Positions 41,679-50,201 are shown, counted from the first letter of the stretch. The stretch: 64,000 bases of DNA from Galbitalea sp036271875 (GCA_036271875.1 DATAZU010000005.1:124001-188000); one strand, 5' to 3'. Notes: a model not told the origin generated them from the sequence alone. Program-made: numbers and translations.

Positions 41679-42827
41679 TCATTCCGGCTCCGCCGTCGTG
41701 GCAGGCGACGGTGCTGACGCGAGCCTGCGCTCGCGACGACGCCGGTTCCAGGTCAACCAGAGCATCACGATCCCGCCGACCAGGAGCCCCCAGAACGGCG
41801 AACCAATTCCCACGATCACGATGCCGGATGCAACGACGAGGAACGTGGCGATCGCGACAATCCGGTTGTTTGGGTCCTCGAGCGATGCGGCGACCGCGCT
41901 CACGAGTGCTCCGAGCATCGCGAGGCCGGCCACGGTGGTAATCAGTAACGGCGGAGTGGCCGAGACAAGGGACGCGGCGAGCCCGGCGGCCAATCCCAAC
42001 AACACGTATGTGACACCGCCCGTGAGGGATGCGATCCATCGTTTTGACCGGTCCGAGTGCGAATCCGGTCCCGCCATGATCGCGGCGCTCAACGCTGCGA
42101 GGTTCACGACGTGGGCGCCGAACAACGAGCCGACAGCACTCACGAGACCAGAACTCACAAGGATGATGCGCGCGGGCGGATCCTCGTATCCGAATGTCTT
42201 CAGAACCGCGAATCCGGGAACATTCTGACCCGCCATCGTTACCAGGAACAGCGGGATGCCAAGGCTCACGATGACGAGCGGCGGGAACGAGGGCGGGACG
42301 AAGGCCAGCTGCGGGGCGACAAGACTCCCGTGCAACCAGCCGGTTCCCGCAGTTATCCCCACCACGACGATCGTAACGACAAGCGCGGCGGGTACGGCCC
42401 AACGCGGAGCGAGCCCGAACAGGATGAGCCAGACCAGCACGATCGGCAGCGCGAGAAGCGGCAGCTTCACGGATGCCTCGATCGGCGCGAGGCAGATCGG
42501 GAACAGGATACCGGCGAGCATCGCGCTGGCGATGGGGGTCGGGATGCGGGTTATCGCTCGGGTTAGAGCCGGCCAGAGGCCGGTGATCGCGATCAGAACT
42601 CCGCAGACGAGAAACGCGCCAACGGCAGCGCCGAAGTTGTGAGTCGTGGCGTGCGCAGCGATGAGGAGTGCGGCACCCGGGCTCGACCACGCGAAGGACA
42701 GCGGAATCCGGAACACCAGGCTCAGGACGATCGCGAGCGCTGCCTGGCAGACGCACAGCGTCAGGAGACCGGATGCGGCTTCGGCGGGCGTTGCTCCGAC
42801 GGCGCGCAACCCGGCGAGCACGAGCAC
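41679..42827 (-). CDS. BenE-family benzoate/H+ symporter-like transporter, start unclear
   Basis: 382 residues from the first usual start codon (GTG at 42827), about eleven helices, with family segments GLRAVGATPAEAASGLL, AWSSPGAALLIA and FRIPLSFAW. The gene appears 5'-truncated at that GTG. The in-frame sequence upstream (PIVAGLVGALTGFASTF, to about 42880) is clearly the missing start of the first helix, yet the frame closes at a TAG (42897-42899) with no ATG, GTG or TTG between. A rare start codon (an ATC lies after GGACGG) or loss of the start is possible. Confidence 0.8.
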   Translation of the reverse strand: MLVLAGLRAVGATPAEAASGLLTLCVCQAALAIVLSLVFRIPLSFAWSSPGAALLIAAHATTHNFGAAVGAFLVCGVLIAITGLWPALTRAITRIPTPIASAMLAGILFPICLAPIEASVKLPLLALPIVLVWLILFGLAPRWAVPAALVVTIVVVGITAGTGWLHGSLVAPQLAFVPPSFPPLVIVSLGIPLFLVTMAGQNVPGFAVLKTFGYEDPPARIILVSSGLVSAVGSLFGAHVVNLAALSAAIMAGPDSHSDRSKRWIASLTGGVTYVLLGLAAGLAASLVSATPPLLITTVAGLAMLGALVSAVAASLEDPNNRIVAIATFLVVASGIVIVGIGSPFWGLLVGGIVMLWLTWNRRRRERRLASAPSPATTAEPE

Positions 42828-42918
42828 AAACGTGCTCGCGAATCCGGTGAGCGCGCCGACAAGGCCGGCGACGATGGGCTGAACGATCCGTCCAGCCTAG
42901 GGGTGCGCAGCGCGCGCA

Positions 42919-42983
42919 CTCGTGAGGGGCGGCAGAAGGCCCCAAAACTGGCTCGGACAGGGCCTTCTGCCGCCCCTCACGAG
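42919..42983 (-). terminator. Long perfect hairpin after clpX
   Basis: A 24-bp perfect inverted repeat (42919-42942 / 42960-42983, CTCGTGAGGGGCGGCAG...) with a 17-nt loop, 19 bases downstream of the clpX stop. It separates clpX from the BenE-like gene on the same strand. Confidence 0.75.
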
Positions 42984-43001
42984 ATGCGAACGCTAGGTCA
43001 G

Positions 43002-44279
43002 CTACGCGGACTTTTCGGCGGGGCGCACAGCCTTGCGCGGGACGATCGTCGGTGCCGCGTTCTCGAGGACAGACTGTTTCGTGACTACGACGCGGGCAAC
43101 ATCCTCGGTGGACGGCACCTCGAACATGATCGGGCCGAGGACCTCCTCGAGAATCGCGCGGAGCCCACGGGCGCCCGTCTTGCGCAGTACGGCAAGGTCG
43201 GCGATGGCTTCGAGAGCATCCTTGTCGAATTCGAGTTCGACACCGTCGATCTCGAACATTCGCTGATACTGGCGCACCAGTGCATTCTTCGGCTGCGTGA
43301 GGATGTCCATGAGCGCGACCTGATCGAGCTGTGTGACCGTGGTCACGACGGGCAGGCGACCAATGAACTCGGGGATGAGCCCGAATTTGTGGAGGTCTTC
43401 CGGGAGTACTTCGCCGAACAGGTTGACGTCATCATCCTTGCTGTGCAGCGGGGCGCCGAAACCGATGCCCTTCTTACCCGCGCGCGACGAGATGATCTCC
43501 TCGAGCCCGGCAAAGGCTCCCGCGACGATGAAGAGCACGTTGGTCGTGTCGACCTGGATGAACTCCTGGTGCGGATGCTTGCGGCCGCCCTGTGGCGGAA
43601 CGGATGCGACCGTACCCTCGAGGATCTTCAGCAGCGCCTGCTGCACGCCCTCGCCGGACACATCGCGCGTGATGGACGGGTTCTCGGCTTTGCGGGCAAT
43701 CTTGTCGATCTCATCGATGTAGATGATGCCAGTCTCGGCGCGCTTGACGTCGTAGTCGGCGGCCTGGATGAGCTTCAGGAGGATGTTCTCGACATCCTCG
43801 CCGACGTAGCCCGCCTCGGTTAACGCGGTCGCGTCAGCGACCGCAAAAGGCACGTTAAGCCGCTTGGCGAGCGTTTGCGCCAGGTAGGTCTTGCCGCACC
43901 CGGTCGGACCAATGAGCAGGATGTTGGACTTCGCGATTTCGACATCGTCGATGAGGTCGGCCGAGCTGAGCGTGTTGCGGGCACGGATGCGCTTGTAGTG
44001 GTTGTAAACGGCGACAGACAGTGCGATCTTCGCGGCCTCCTGGCCGATGACGTACTCCTCGAGGAACGCGTAGATCTCTTTGGGCTTCGGCAGGTCGAAC
44101 TCGGTCGACGACTCCTCGCCGGCCTCGGCGAGACGCTCCTCGATGATCTCGTTGCAGAGCTCAACGCACTCGTCGCAGATGTAAACGCCGGGACCGGCGA
44201 TCAGCTGCTGCACCTGCTTCTGGCTTTTGCCGCAGAAGGAACACTTAAGCAAATCGGCGCTCTCCCCGATTCGGGCCAC
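43002..44279 (-). CDS. clpX: ATP-dependent Clp protease ATP-binding subunit ClpX
   Basis: 425 residues, the usual length. N-terminal C4 zinc-binding domain (CSFC at 13-16 and CDECVELC), Walker A GPTGCGKTYLAQ, Walker B IIYIDEIDKIA, pore-loop and sensor regions, and the RGLRAILEEVLGPIMFE segment. It unfolds substrates for ClpP, encoded 0.9 kb further on the same strand. The GTG start at 44279 has GGGGAGAG about six bases upstream, and a TTAGGCT -10-like element lies ~50 bases before it. Confidence 0.97.
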   Translation of the reverse strand: MARIGESADLLKCSFCGKSQKQVQQLIAGPGVYICDECVELCNEIIEERLAEAGEESSTEFDLPKPKEIYAFLEEYVIGQEAAKIALSVAVYNHYKRIRARNTLSSADLIDDVEIAKSNILLIGPTGCGKTYLAQTLAKRLNVPFAVADATALTEAGYVGEDVENILLKLIQAADYDVKRAETGIIYIDEIDKIARKAENPSITRDVSGEGVQQALLKILEGTVASVPPQGGRKHPHQEFIQVDTTNVLFIVAGAFAGLEEIISSRAGKKGIGFGAPLHSKDDDVNLFGEVLPEDLHKFGLIPEFIGRLPVVTTVTQLDQVALMDILTQPKNALVRQYQRMFEIDGVELEFDKDALEAIADLAVLRKTGARGLRAILEEVLGPIMFEVPSTEDVARVVVTKQSVLENAAPTIVPRKAVRPAEKSA

Positions 44280-44397
44280 GGTTGCTCTCCCCTGCTGCTT
44301 TCCAACAAAAATTGCGTGTGTTTGAGCCTAACCCGAGACGGGGACACTGCCAGCGTTCGTACATAATTGTGACTTCGGCGTGCCGTACCGTGATTTC

Positions 44398-45018
44398 ATG
44401 AAATCTGCGGCCCGCCGGCGGTCTACTGCGCTGGGAATCGGCGCGGTTCTGATTGCGGCATCCGTTCTGGGGATCGCCGGGCCCGCGTTTGCGCACAACT
44501 ACCTGGTGTCATCCGACCCGGCGTCGGGGGCGACGCTCAGCACGCTTCCGTCGCGGTTCATCATCACGACGAACGAGGGCCTGCTCGACCTCTCCGGCCA
44601 CGGTGCGGGCTTCGCGTTCGACGTCGAAGATGCGCACCACCGGTACTACGGGAACGGATGCGTGACGGTAACCGGTCCGAGCATGAGCATCGCTCCGGTC
44701 ATCGGCGCGGCGGGCAAGTACAAGGTCATCTGGCAGATCGTGTCGGCCGACGGTCACATCGTGTCGAACGAGTACAACTTCACCTGGAAGCCGAGCGGGG
44801 CGTTTACGCCCGCGGTCGGGGCGAGCCATCCACAGGACTGCGGCGGCAAGTCTGGCGGCGTTGCGCCCCCCGATCCGCATCTCGGCACGGATGCGTTCGC
44901 CAAACCATCCGCGAACCTCGGCCTGGTGCTCGGCATCGGCGGCGGGGTTGTCGGCCTCGGCGTCATCCTGACACTCATCCTGCTGCTCGCCGGCCGCAAG
45001 AAGAAGCCGACCGCCTAG
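44398..45018 (+). CDS. CopC-domain copper-binding protein with C-terminal membrane anchor
   Basis: 206 residues. The signal peptide (~1-32) ends GPAFA directly before His33, so the mature protein starts with His, as in CopC Cu(II) sites. The domain carries HNYLVSSDPASGATL and SADGHIVSNEYNF, where the Asp-Gly-His is the usual further ligand set. A Pro/Gly linker and one C-terminal helix (~172-197, then RKKKP) anchor it outside the membrane. The ATG at 44398 is preferred over GTG at 44380 because the signal peptide then begins MKSAARRR; no ribosome site is evident for either. Confidence 0.85.
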   Translation: MKSAARRRSTALGIGAVLIAASVLGIAGPAFAHNYLVSSDPASGATLSTLPSRFIITTNEGLLDLSGHGAGFAFDVEDAHHRYYGNGCVTVTGPSMSIAPVIGAAGKYKVIWQIVSADGHIVSNEYNFTWKPSGAFTPAVGASHPQDCGGKSGGVAPPDPHLGTDAFAKPSANLGLVLGIGGGVVGLGVILTLILLLAGRKKKPTA

Positions 45019-45027
45019 CGCTCACCC

Positions 45028-45121
45028 CCACACCTGTTGTGCAGGTACTTCGACCCGTTCGTATCACTTCTACTGGCGAAGAGGGGTCGCGAGTTGCGAA
45101 GTACCTGCACAACAGGTGTGG
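45028..45121. terminator. Long perfect inverted repeat between convergent copC-like gene and clpP2
   Basis: Arms of 25 nt (45028-45052 and 45097-45121; CCACACCTGTTGTGCAGG... and complement) without mismatch and a 44-nt loop, ten bases after the CopC-like gene and 25 before the end of clpP2. Position supports bidirectional termination. Confidence 0.7.
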
Positions 45122-45146
45122 TGCGGAAGGCGGGCGTCAGTGACGT

Positions 45147-45809
45147 CTACTTGACGAGCGCCGGTGTGCTCTTGCGCGGTGCGAGCACCTGGTCGATAAG
45201 GCCGTACTCGAGGGCCTCGGCCGCGCTCAGGATCTTGTCGCGGTCGATGTCCTTGTTGACCTGCTCCGCTGTGCGGTTCGAGTGGAACGCGAGCGTGTCC
45301 TCGAGCCACGTGCGCATGCGAAGAATTTCGCGAGCCTGGATCTCGATGTCAGACGCCTGGCTCGATCCTTCCGACCCGGCAGCTGGCTGGTGGATGAGGA
45401 TACGAGCGTTTGGCAGTGCGAGACGCTTGCCCGGCGCGCCTGCCGCGAGCAGGACCGCGGCAGCGGATGCCGCCTGGCCGAGCGCGAAGGTCTGCACCTG
45501 CGGGCGGATGTACTGCATGGTGTCGTAGATCGCGGTCATTGCCGTGAAGGATCCACCGGGCGAGTTGATGTACATGAGGATGTCGCGGTCGGGGTCCTGG
45601 GACTCGAGCACGAGCAGCTGCGCCATGACGTCATCCGCAGACGCGTCGTCGATCTGCACGCCGAGGAAGATGATGCGGTCCTCGAAGAGTTTCGCGTACG
45701 GATCCTGACGCTTGTAGCCATAAGCCGTGCGCTCCTCGAACGTCGGCAGGATGTAGCGGGCCTCAGCGGACGGCGTGTGCAGTCCCTGGCCCAAATTGAA
45801 GTTGTCCAT
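45147..45809 (-). CDS. clpP2: ATP-dependent Clp protease proteolytic subunit ClpP2
   Basis: 220 residues with the serine-protease triad: Ser115 in LGQAASAAAV, His140 in LIHQPA, and an Asp near residue 189. The N-terminal HTPSAEARYILP stretch and the ARTAYGYKRQ-like region fit the actinobacterial ClpP2 type. It should form a mixed tetradecamer with ClpP1 and dock to ClpX/ClpC. It lies 26 bases downstream of clpP1 in the same operon. Confidence 0.95.
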   Translation of the reverse strand: MDNFNLGQGLHTPSAEARYILPTFEERTAYGYKRQDPYAKLFEDRIIFLGVQIDDASADDVMAQLLVLESQDPDRDILMYINSPGGSFTAMTAIYDTMQYIRPQVQTFALGQAASAAAVLLAAGAPGKRLALPNARILIHQPAAGSEGSSQASDIEIQAREILRMRTWLEDTLAFHSNRTAEQVNKDIDRDKILSAAEALEYGLIDQVLAPRKSTPALVK

Positions 45810-45835
45810 CTGTTTTCCTGACTTCGGTTCGAGCT

Positions 45836-46435
45836 CTACTTGGACTTCGAGTCTGATGTGGTTCCGCCGCCGCCGACGACGTCGGAGGCGAACTCGCGAA
45901 GGTGGTCGACGAAGCCGTAGTCGAGCGCCTCCTGCGCCGTGAACCAGTGGTCGCGGTCGTTGTCGACGAGAACCTGTTCGACGGTCTTGCCGGTCTGCTC
46001 AGCGGTGAGCTCGGCCATCCGCTTCTTCATGTCCAGAATGACGCCGGCCTGGGTCTGGATGTCGGCCGCGGTACCACCGAAGCCGCCGGACGGCTGGTGC
46101 AGAAGCACGCGAGCGTTCGGGGTGATGTAGCGCTTGCCCTTGGTTCCCGACGAGAGCAGGAACTGCCCCATGGATGCCGCGAGGCCGATACCGACGGTGA
46201 CAATGTCGTTCGGAACGAACTTCATGGTGTCGTAGATGGCCATGCCTGCGGTAATCGATCCACCGGGTGAGTTGATGTACAGGAAGATGTCCCGCTTGGA
46301 GTCCTCTGCTGCGAGCAGAAGGATCTTGGCGCAGATCTCGTTGGCATTTTCGTCACGCACCTCAGAGCCGAGCCAGATGATGCGGTCGCTCAGAAGTTGG
46401 TCGAAAATACTGCTGACCAAAGCCGGTTGGGCCAT
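45836..46435 (-). CDS. clpP1: ATP-dependent Clp protease proteolytic subunit ClpP1
   Basis: 199 residues with Ser88 in GLAASMGQFL, His113 in VLLHQPSGG and the YINSPGGS oxyanion region. The ATG at 46435 is chosen from GGAG eight bases upstream and homologous N-terminal MAQPALVSSIFDQLL; the frame stays open upstream but is non-coding. First gene of the clpP1-clpP2 operon. Confidence 0.95.
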   Translation of the reverse strand: MAQPALVSSIFDQLLSDRIIWLGSEVRDENANEICAKILLLAAEDSKRDIFLYINSPGGSITAGMAIYDTMKFVPNDIVTVGIGLAASMGQFLLSSGTKGKRYITPNARVLLHQPSGGFGGTAADIQTQAGVILDMKKRMAELTAEQTGKTVEQVLVDNDRDHWFTAQEALDYGFVDHLREFASDVVGGGGTTSDSKSK

Positions 46436-46537
46436 TGTCGCGCTCCGTTTCAGTTGTTGCTTGTGACACGAATCTATCGGAGCGCGCTCGGGCATATCGG
46501 TCTGTTCGCCCTCGGCAGAGCGTGGCGCGCCGCATCG

Positions 46538-46602
46538 GGTCCCCGTGCCTGTCGAAGGCCCCGTCACGAGTAGCGTTAATCCCTTCGACGAGTTCAGGGA
46601 GC
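46538..46602. repeat. Inverted pair of the dispersed repeat before the TPR gene
   Basis: GGTCCCCGTGCCTGTCGAAGG (46538-46558) and CCCTTCGACGAGTTCAGGGAGC (split here as 46581-46602) face each other. The AGGGAG at the edge of the second copy lies eight bases before the ATG at 46610 and is the only visible ribosome site of that gene. Confidence 0.8.
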
Positions 46603-46609
46603 GAAGAAT

Positions 46610-47098
46610 ATGACCACCGACGATTGGGCCGCGCGAGTCGCTGCCGTTTGGGATCAGTCCGACGAGTTGGGCGACAACGTGGTGATCGAGCGTATCGACG
46701 CGTTGGCAGCCGAGCGTCCCGTGGATGACGCCGAGGCGGCCTTCGAGCGGGCCGGCGCACGCGACTCCGGCGGCCTCGAGGCGGATGCCGCGGTCGAATA
46801 CCAGCGCGCTCTCGAGCTCGGGCTGGCGGAGCCCAGTCGCAGCCGGGCGTTCATCCAGTACGCGAGCACGCTGCGCAATCTCGGCCGTTACGACGAGGCG
46901 CTGGCTCTGCTCGATCGACTCGAACCGGACAGCGAACTGGCGGATGTTGCATTCGCAGTTCGCGCGCTCGTTCTCGTCAGCGCTGGGCGACCCGTCGAGG
47001 GCGCAGGCGTCGCGCTGGCCGCGCTCGCGCCACACCTTCCGCGCTACCAGCGCTCGATGGCCGGTTACGCCCGCGAACTCATCGAGCCCGGCGAGTGA
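46610..47098 (+). CDS. Tetratricopeptide-repeat protein
   Basis: 162 residues, all-helical with TPR-like pairs around 55-130 (EADAAVEYQRALELGL and RNLGRYDEALALLDRL). No catalytic motif is seen; probably a protein-interaction scaffold. The ribosome site AGGGAG is provided by the dispersed repeat. The stop overlaps the next gene's GTG start by four bases. Confidence 0.8.
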   Translation: MTTDDWAARVAAVWDQSDELGDNVVIERIDALAAERPVDDAEAAFERAGARDSGGLEADAAVEYQRALELGLAEPSRSRAFIQYASTLRNLGRYDEALALLDRLEPDSELADVAFAVRALVLVSAGRPVEGAGVALAALAPHLPRYQRSMAGYARELIEPGE

Positions 47099-47880
47099 GC
47101 ATCGACTACCGCGGCTCGACCGTACTCATCACGGGAGCGAGCTCAGGGCTTGGCGCCGAATTCGCCAGGCAACTCGCCGCCCGCGGAGCCCACCTCGTCC
47201 TGGTCGCGCGGCGCAAGGACCGGTTGGAGGCGTTGAAGTCGGAGCTCGAGGCGGCGCACGCGATCGAGGCGACGGTGGTCGCGGCTGACCTGACCGCTCC
47301 GGACGCCGCATCCGCTCTCGCCGCCGAGCTGGAGCGGCTGGCCCTGCCCATTCACTCGCTCATCAATAACGCCGGCTTCGGCACTCACAACGCCTTCTCC
47401 GACGAGGATGCCGTGCAGATTCACAACGAGGTAACGCTCAACGTGACGGCCCTCGTTGATCTGACCCGGCAGTTCTGGCCGAGGCTGGTGCAGCAGGGCA
47501 CGGGCGTGCTCGTGAACGTTGCGAGTGCTGCGGCATTCCAGCCGATTCCGAAGATGGCAATTTACGGAGCAACCAAGGCGTTCGTGCTGAGCTTCACCGA
47601 GGCGCTCTGGTACGAAGCGATGGGTAGCGGGCTGAAGGTGCTCGCGTTTTGTCCGGCTGCGACGGAGACCGAATTCTTCGACACCTCCGGACCGGGTGCT
47701 CGTGTCGGCAAGGCGGCGGCCGCGGACGATGTCGTGCGACTCGCGCTGAAGACCCTCGATCGGCGCAATCCGCCGCCGAGCGTCGTGCACGGTTTCGCAA
47801 CGCGTGCGCAAATCTTCGGCGAGCGGCTCATCTCACGGCGACTGCTGGTTATCGCGGCGGGCAAGGTCGCAGGCAACTAG
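47095..47880 (+). CDS. SDR-family NAD(P)-dependent oxidoreductase
   Basis: 261 residues, classical short-chain dehydrogenase. The cofactor loop TGASSGLG is at 13-20, followed by NNAGFGTHN, catalytic Ser in NVASAAAF, and Tyr157/Lys161 in YGATK. ARR after the second strand favours NADP(H). The GTG start overlaps the TPR gene stop (GTGA), so the two are translated together. The substrate is unknown. Confidence 0.9.
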   Translation: MSIDYRGSTVLITGASSGLGAEFARQLAARGAHLVLVARRKDRLEALKSELEAAHAIEATVVAADLTAPDAASALAAELERLALPIHSLINNAGFGTHNAFSDEDAVQIHNEVTLNVTALVDLTRQFWPRLVQQGTGVLVNVASAAAFQPIPKMAIYGATKAFVLSFTEALWYEAMGSGLKVLAFCPAATETEFFDTSGPGARVGKAAAADDVVRLALKTLDRRNPPPSVVHGFATRAQIFGERLISRRLLVIAAGKVAGN

Positions 47881-47906
47881 GTCGGCGGGCGAATCGAAGC
47901 GAGCCA

Positions 47907-49289
47907 CTAGTGCGAGTGGTCGTGACCCTCGTGATCGTGATCGTGGTCGTGCGGCTCATTGGCCGCAGCGATCAGATTCGAGGCATCCGTCGTGTCGAAG
48001 TCATCCGCGTCGCGGGCGATACCGGTGAACGGCGTCACGTCGATCTTCTTGCCCTTGGTGTCGACGACGTTCGCCTTCTCGAGGATGAGCGCCAGCGTCT
48101 TGCCGCGCGCAACCTCGCCGACCATGGCCGGGATCTGGCCGTTCTCGTCGATCACCTTGATGAACTCGCCGGGCTCCATGCCGTACTGCGCAGCGGACTG
48201 GATGAGGTACTGGGTCAGCTCGTCCTGGTTGACCTGCACATCCTCCTGCTCCGCGATCGCGTCGATCAGGATCTGGCTGCGGAAGGTCTTCTCGCTCGAC
48301 TCCGCCACCTCCTTGCGGTGCACGTCATCGTCGAGACGGTTCTCGTTCTCGAGGTGGCGGTGCACCTCGTCGTCGATGAGCTGCTGCGGAACCGGGATGT
48401 CAACCTTCCCCGCGAGCACGTCGACGATCATGTCGCGGGCCTGGGCAACCTGCCCGAATGCCTTCGACTTTTCGACCTGCTCTTTGATGTCGGCCTTGAG
48501 TTCCTTGATGGTGTCGAACTGGCTCGCGATCTGGGCGAAGTCGTCGTCCGCCTCGGGAAGTTCGCGCTCCTTGACAGCGAGCAGCGTGACCTCGATGAGC
48601 GCCTTCTCGCCGGCACTGTCGCCGCCGACCAGAGTCGACTCGAACGAGGTCGCCTCCCCGGCCGTCAGAGTGTCGAGCGCCTCGTCGATGCCCTCGATGA
48701 GCTCACCGGATCCGAGCTCGTAGCTGATGTTGTTGGCTGTGTCGACCTCTTCGCCGTTGATCGTGGCAAGCAGGTCAAGCTGGACGAAGTCACCCATCTT
48801 GGCCGGACGGTTCACCGTGACCAGCGTGCCGAAGCGGCTGCGCAGCGCATCCAACTCGTCCTGCACGTCATCCGCCGAGACCTGGACCGGCTCAACCTCG
48901 AGCTTGAGCCCGTCGTAGTTGGGAATGACGAAGTCGGGACGAACATCCACCTCGACGGTGACAACGAGGTCGCCGGTGAAGTCCTTGACGTTCGGAAGCT
49001 CCTTGACGTCGGCCTCGGGGCGCCCCAGGGCGCGAATCTTCTCGTCCTGCACCGCCTGGCGGTAGAACTTGTCGAGGCCGTCGCTCACCGCGTGGTTGAG
49101 CACCTCTTCGCGGCCGACACGCTGGTCGATCAGCTGCGGCGGCACCTTGCCCTTGCGGAAACCGGGAATGTTCACCTGCTCGGCGATGTGGCTGTACGCG
49201 TGCTCGATGCTGGGTTTCAGCTCGTCCGGCGTGACAGAGATGGTCAGCTTGGCGCGGGTGGGGCTCAGCTTCTCGACCGTGGTCTTCAC
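47907..49289 (-). CDS. tig: Trigger factor, ribosome-associated chaperone
   Basis: 460 residues: ribosome-binding domain with the GFRKGKVP signature (residues ~43-50), FKBP-like peptidyl-prolyl isomerase domain (~160-245, MGDFVQLDL) and a helical C-domain. The C-terminus ends in a His/Asp-rich tail (DHDHDHEGHDHSH) that could bind metal ions. The GTG start has AGGAGA nine bases upstream. tRNA-Pro lies just upstream on the same strand. Confidence 0.96.
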   Translation of the reverse strand: MKTTVEKLSPTRAKLTISVTPDELKPSIEHAYSHIAEQVNIPGFRKGKVPPQLIDQRVGREEVLNHAVSDGLDKFYRQAVQDEKIRALGRPEADVKELPNVKDFTGDLVVTVEVDVRPDFVIPNYDGLKLEVEPVQVSADDVQDELDALRSRFGTLVTVNRPAKMGDFVQLDLLATINGEEVDTANNISYELGSGELIEGIDEALDTLTAGEATSFESTLVGGDSAGEKALIEVTLLAVKERELPEADDDFAQIASQFDTIKELKADIKEQVEKSKAFGQVAQARDMIVDVLAGKVDIPVPQQLIDDEVHRHLENENRLDDDVHRKEVAESSEKTFRSQILIDAIAEQEDVQVNQDELTQYLIQSAAQYGMEPGEFIKVIDENGQIPAMVGEVARGKTLALILEKANVVDTKGKKIDVTPFTGIARDADDFDTTDASNLIAAANEPHDHDHDHEGHDHSH

Positions 49290-49336
49290 GATGTACTTCT
49301 CCTGATTGTGTTCGTTAACTCAAAACGTGTTGCGAG

Positions 49337-49410
49337 TCGGGGCGACAGGATTCGAACCTGCGGCCTCTCGGTCCCAAACCGAGCGCTCTACCAAGCTGAG
49401 CTACGCCCCG
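49337..49410 (-). tRNA. tRNA-Pro (anticodon TGG)
   Basis: Seven-pair acceptor stem CGGGGCG/CGCCCCG, D-arm AGCTCAGCTTGGTAGAGC, anticodon loop TTTGGGA with TGG, T-arm GGTTCGAATCC and discriminator A. CCA is not encoded. Confidence 0.97.
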
Positions 49411-49575
49411 GGATGTCATCCATGGTTGGCCAGCACAGCGGGGACGCGTTCGCCGCCCGAAAATTGACCTTGGCAAGTCTATAGCCGTTATCGCAACACC
49501 CGTTGTGGGGTGTCGCTTTTGGTCTGCCCCCGCCGTACCGTATCTTTACCACCAGTTCGAATGAGGGGATTTGAA

Positions 49576-49812
49576 ATGGCGACGTCGACGGATGCGCACA
49601 ATTCCGAAACGGTTCGGGATGCACCCGCCGCGGGTTGGTACCGCGACCCGCATGTTCCGTTCCAGTTGCGTTGGTGGAACGGTGACGACTGGAGCACGAA
49701 CGTGTACATGCCGGAACGCCACGCCCAGCCCAGGCTCGAGGACCTGGTACCCGAACTCGCCTCGCAGCCGAACGGCAGGTGGGAGTTCCCGCAGGAACTC
49801 GCGCACGGCTAG
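49576..49812 (+). CDS. DUF2510 protein
   Basis: 78 residues. The DUF2510 motif GWYRDPHVPFQLRWWNGDDW (residues ~20-39) takes up the middle; this short Trp-rich module is common at the ends of actinobacterial membrane proteins but here stands nearly alone. The ATG has GAGGGG about seven bases upstream. A second stand-alone DUF2510 protein is encoded at 59551. Confidence 0.8.
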   Translation: MATSTDAHNSETVRDAPAAGWYRDPHVPFQLRWWNGDDWSTNVYMPERHAQPRLEDLVPELASQPNGRWEFPQELAHG

Positions 49813-49860
49813 CTGCACCTCATCGCGGCGGCACTCTGACGGCGGTCTTGACTGCGACTC

Positions 49861-49960
49861 TGTCGGAAATTCAGGAGATCATCGACTGGTCGTCGATGCG
49901 ATCCACCAGATTCCGGGCACACGCACGTTGTGGCGGAACGGATTTCCTGAATTTTCGACA
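49861..49960. repeat. Imperfect inverted repeat between the DUF2510 gene and tRNA-Gly
   Basis: Arms of 20 nt (49861-49880 and 49941-49960; TGTCGGAAATTCAGGAGATC) pair with two mismatches around a 60-nt loop, in a 244-base region without a credible gene. It may terminate the DUF2510 transcript or be a small mobile relic. Confidence 0.5.
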
Positions 49961-50056
49961 TAACAGCGGATGTGCCGGACCGCCGTGGGCGGTGTCTGAG
50001 CCATCCATCGACTTTGATAGAGTGATCGTCGCGCTGGAGGCTCGGCTTCCGGATGC

Positions 50057-50127
50057 GGGGATGTAGCTCAATGGTAGAGCCTCAGTCTTCCAAACTGATT
50101 ACGCGGGTTCGATTCCCGTCATCCCCT
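50057..50127 (+). tRNA. tRNA-Gly (anticodon TCC)
   Basis: Acceptor stem GGGGATG/CATCCCC, D-arm AGCTCAATGGTAGAGC, anticodon loop CTTCCAA with TCC, T-arm GGGTTCGATTCCC and discriminator T. CCA is not encoded. Confidence 0.96.
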
Positions 50128-50201
50128 CACTCTGTCTACCTCAGCCCTTCGTCGGGATCGGCCGGTAAGGCATCGGCCTAGCATACGGTCAGCCCACATG
50201 A

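Noticed and set aside
42639..43823. Open frame antisense to the 3' part of clpX and the BenE-like gene
   Set aside because: It spans two real genes and their terminator on the opposite strand.
44392..44405. Palindrome GATTTCATGAAATC over the start codon of the CopC-like gene
   Set aside because: Perfect but short and inside the start region; no second copy or partner regulator seen, so chance is likely.
45836..47035. Version of ClpP1 with a 200-residue N-terminal extension
   Set aside because: The extension is antisense to the TPR gene and the repeat; the ATG at 46435 has a ribosome site and matches family starts.
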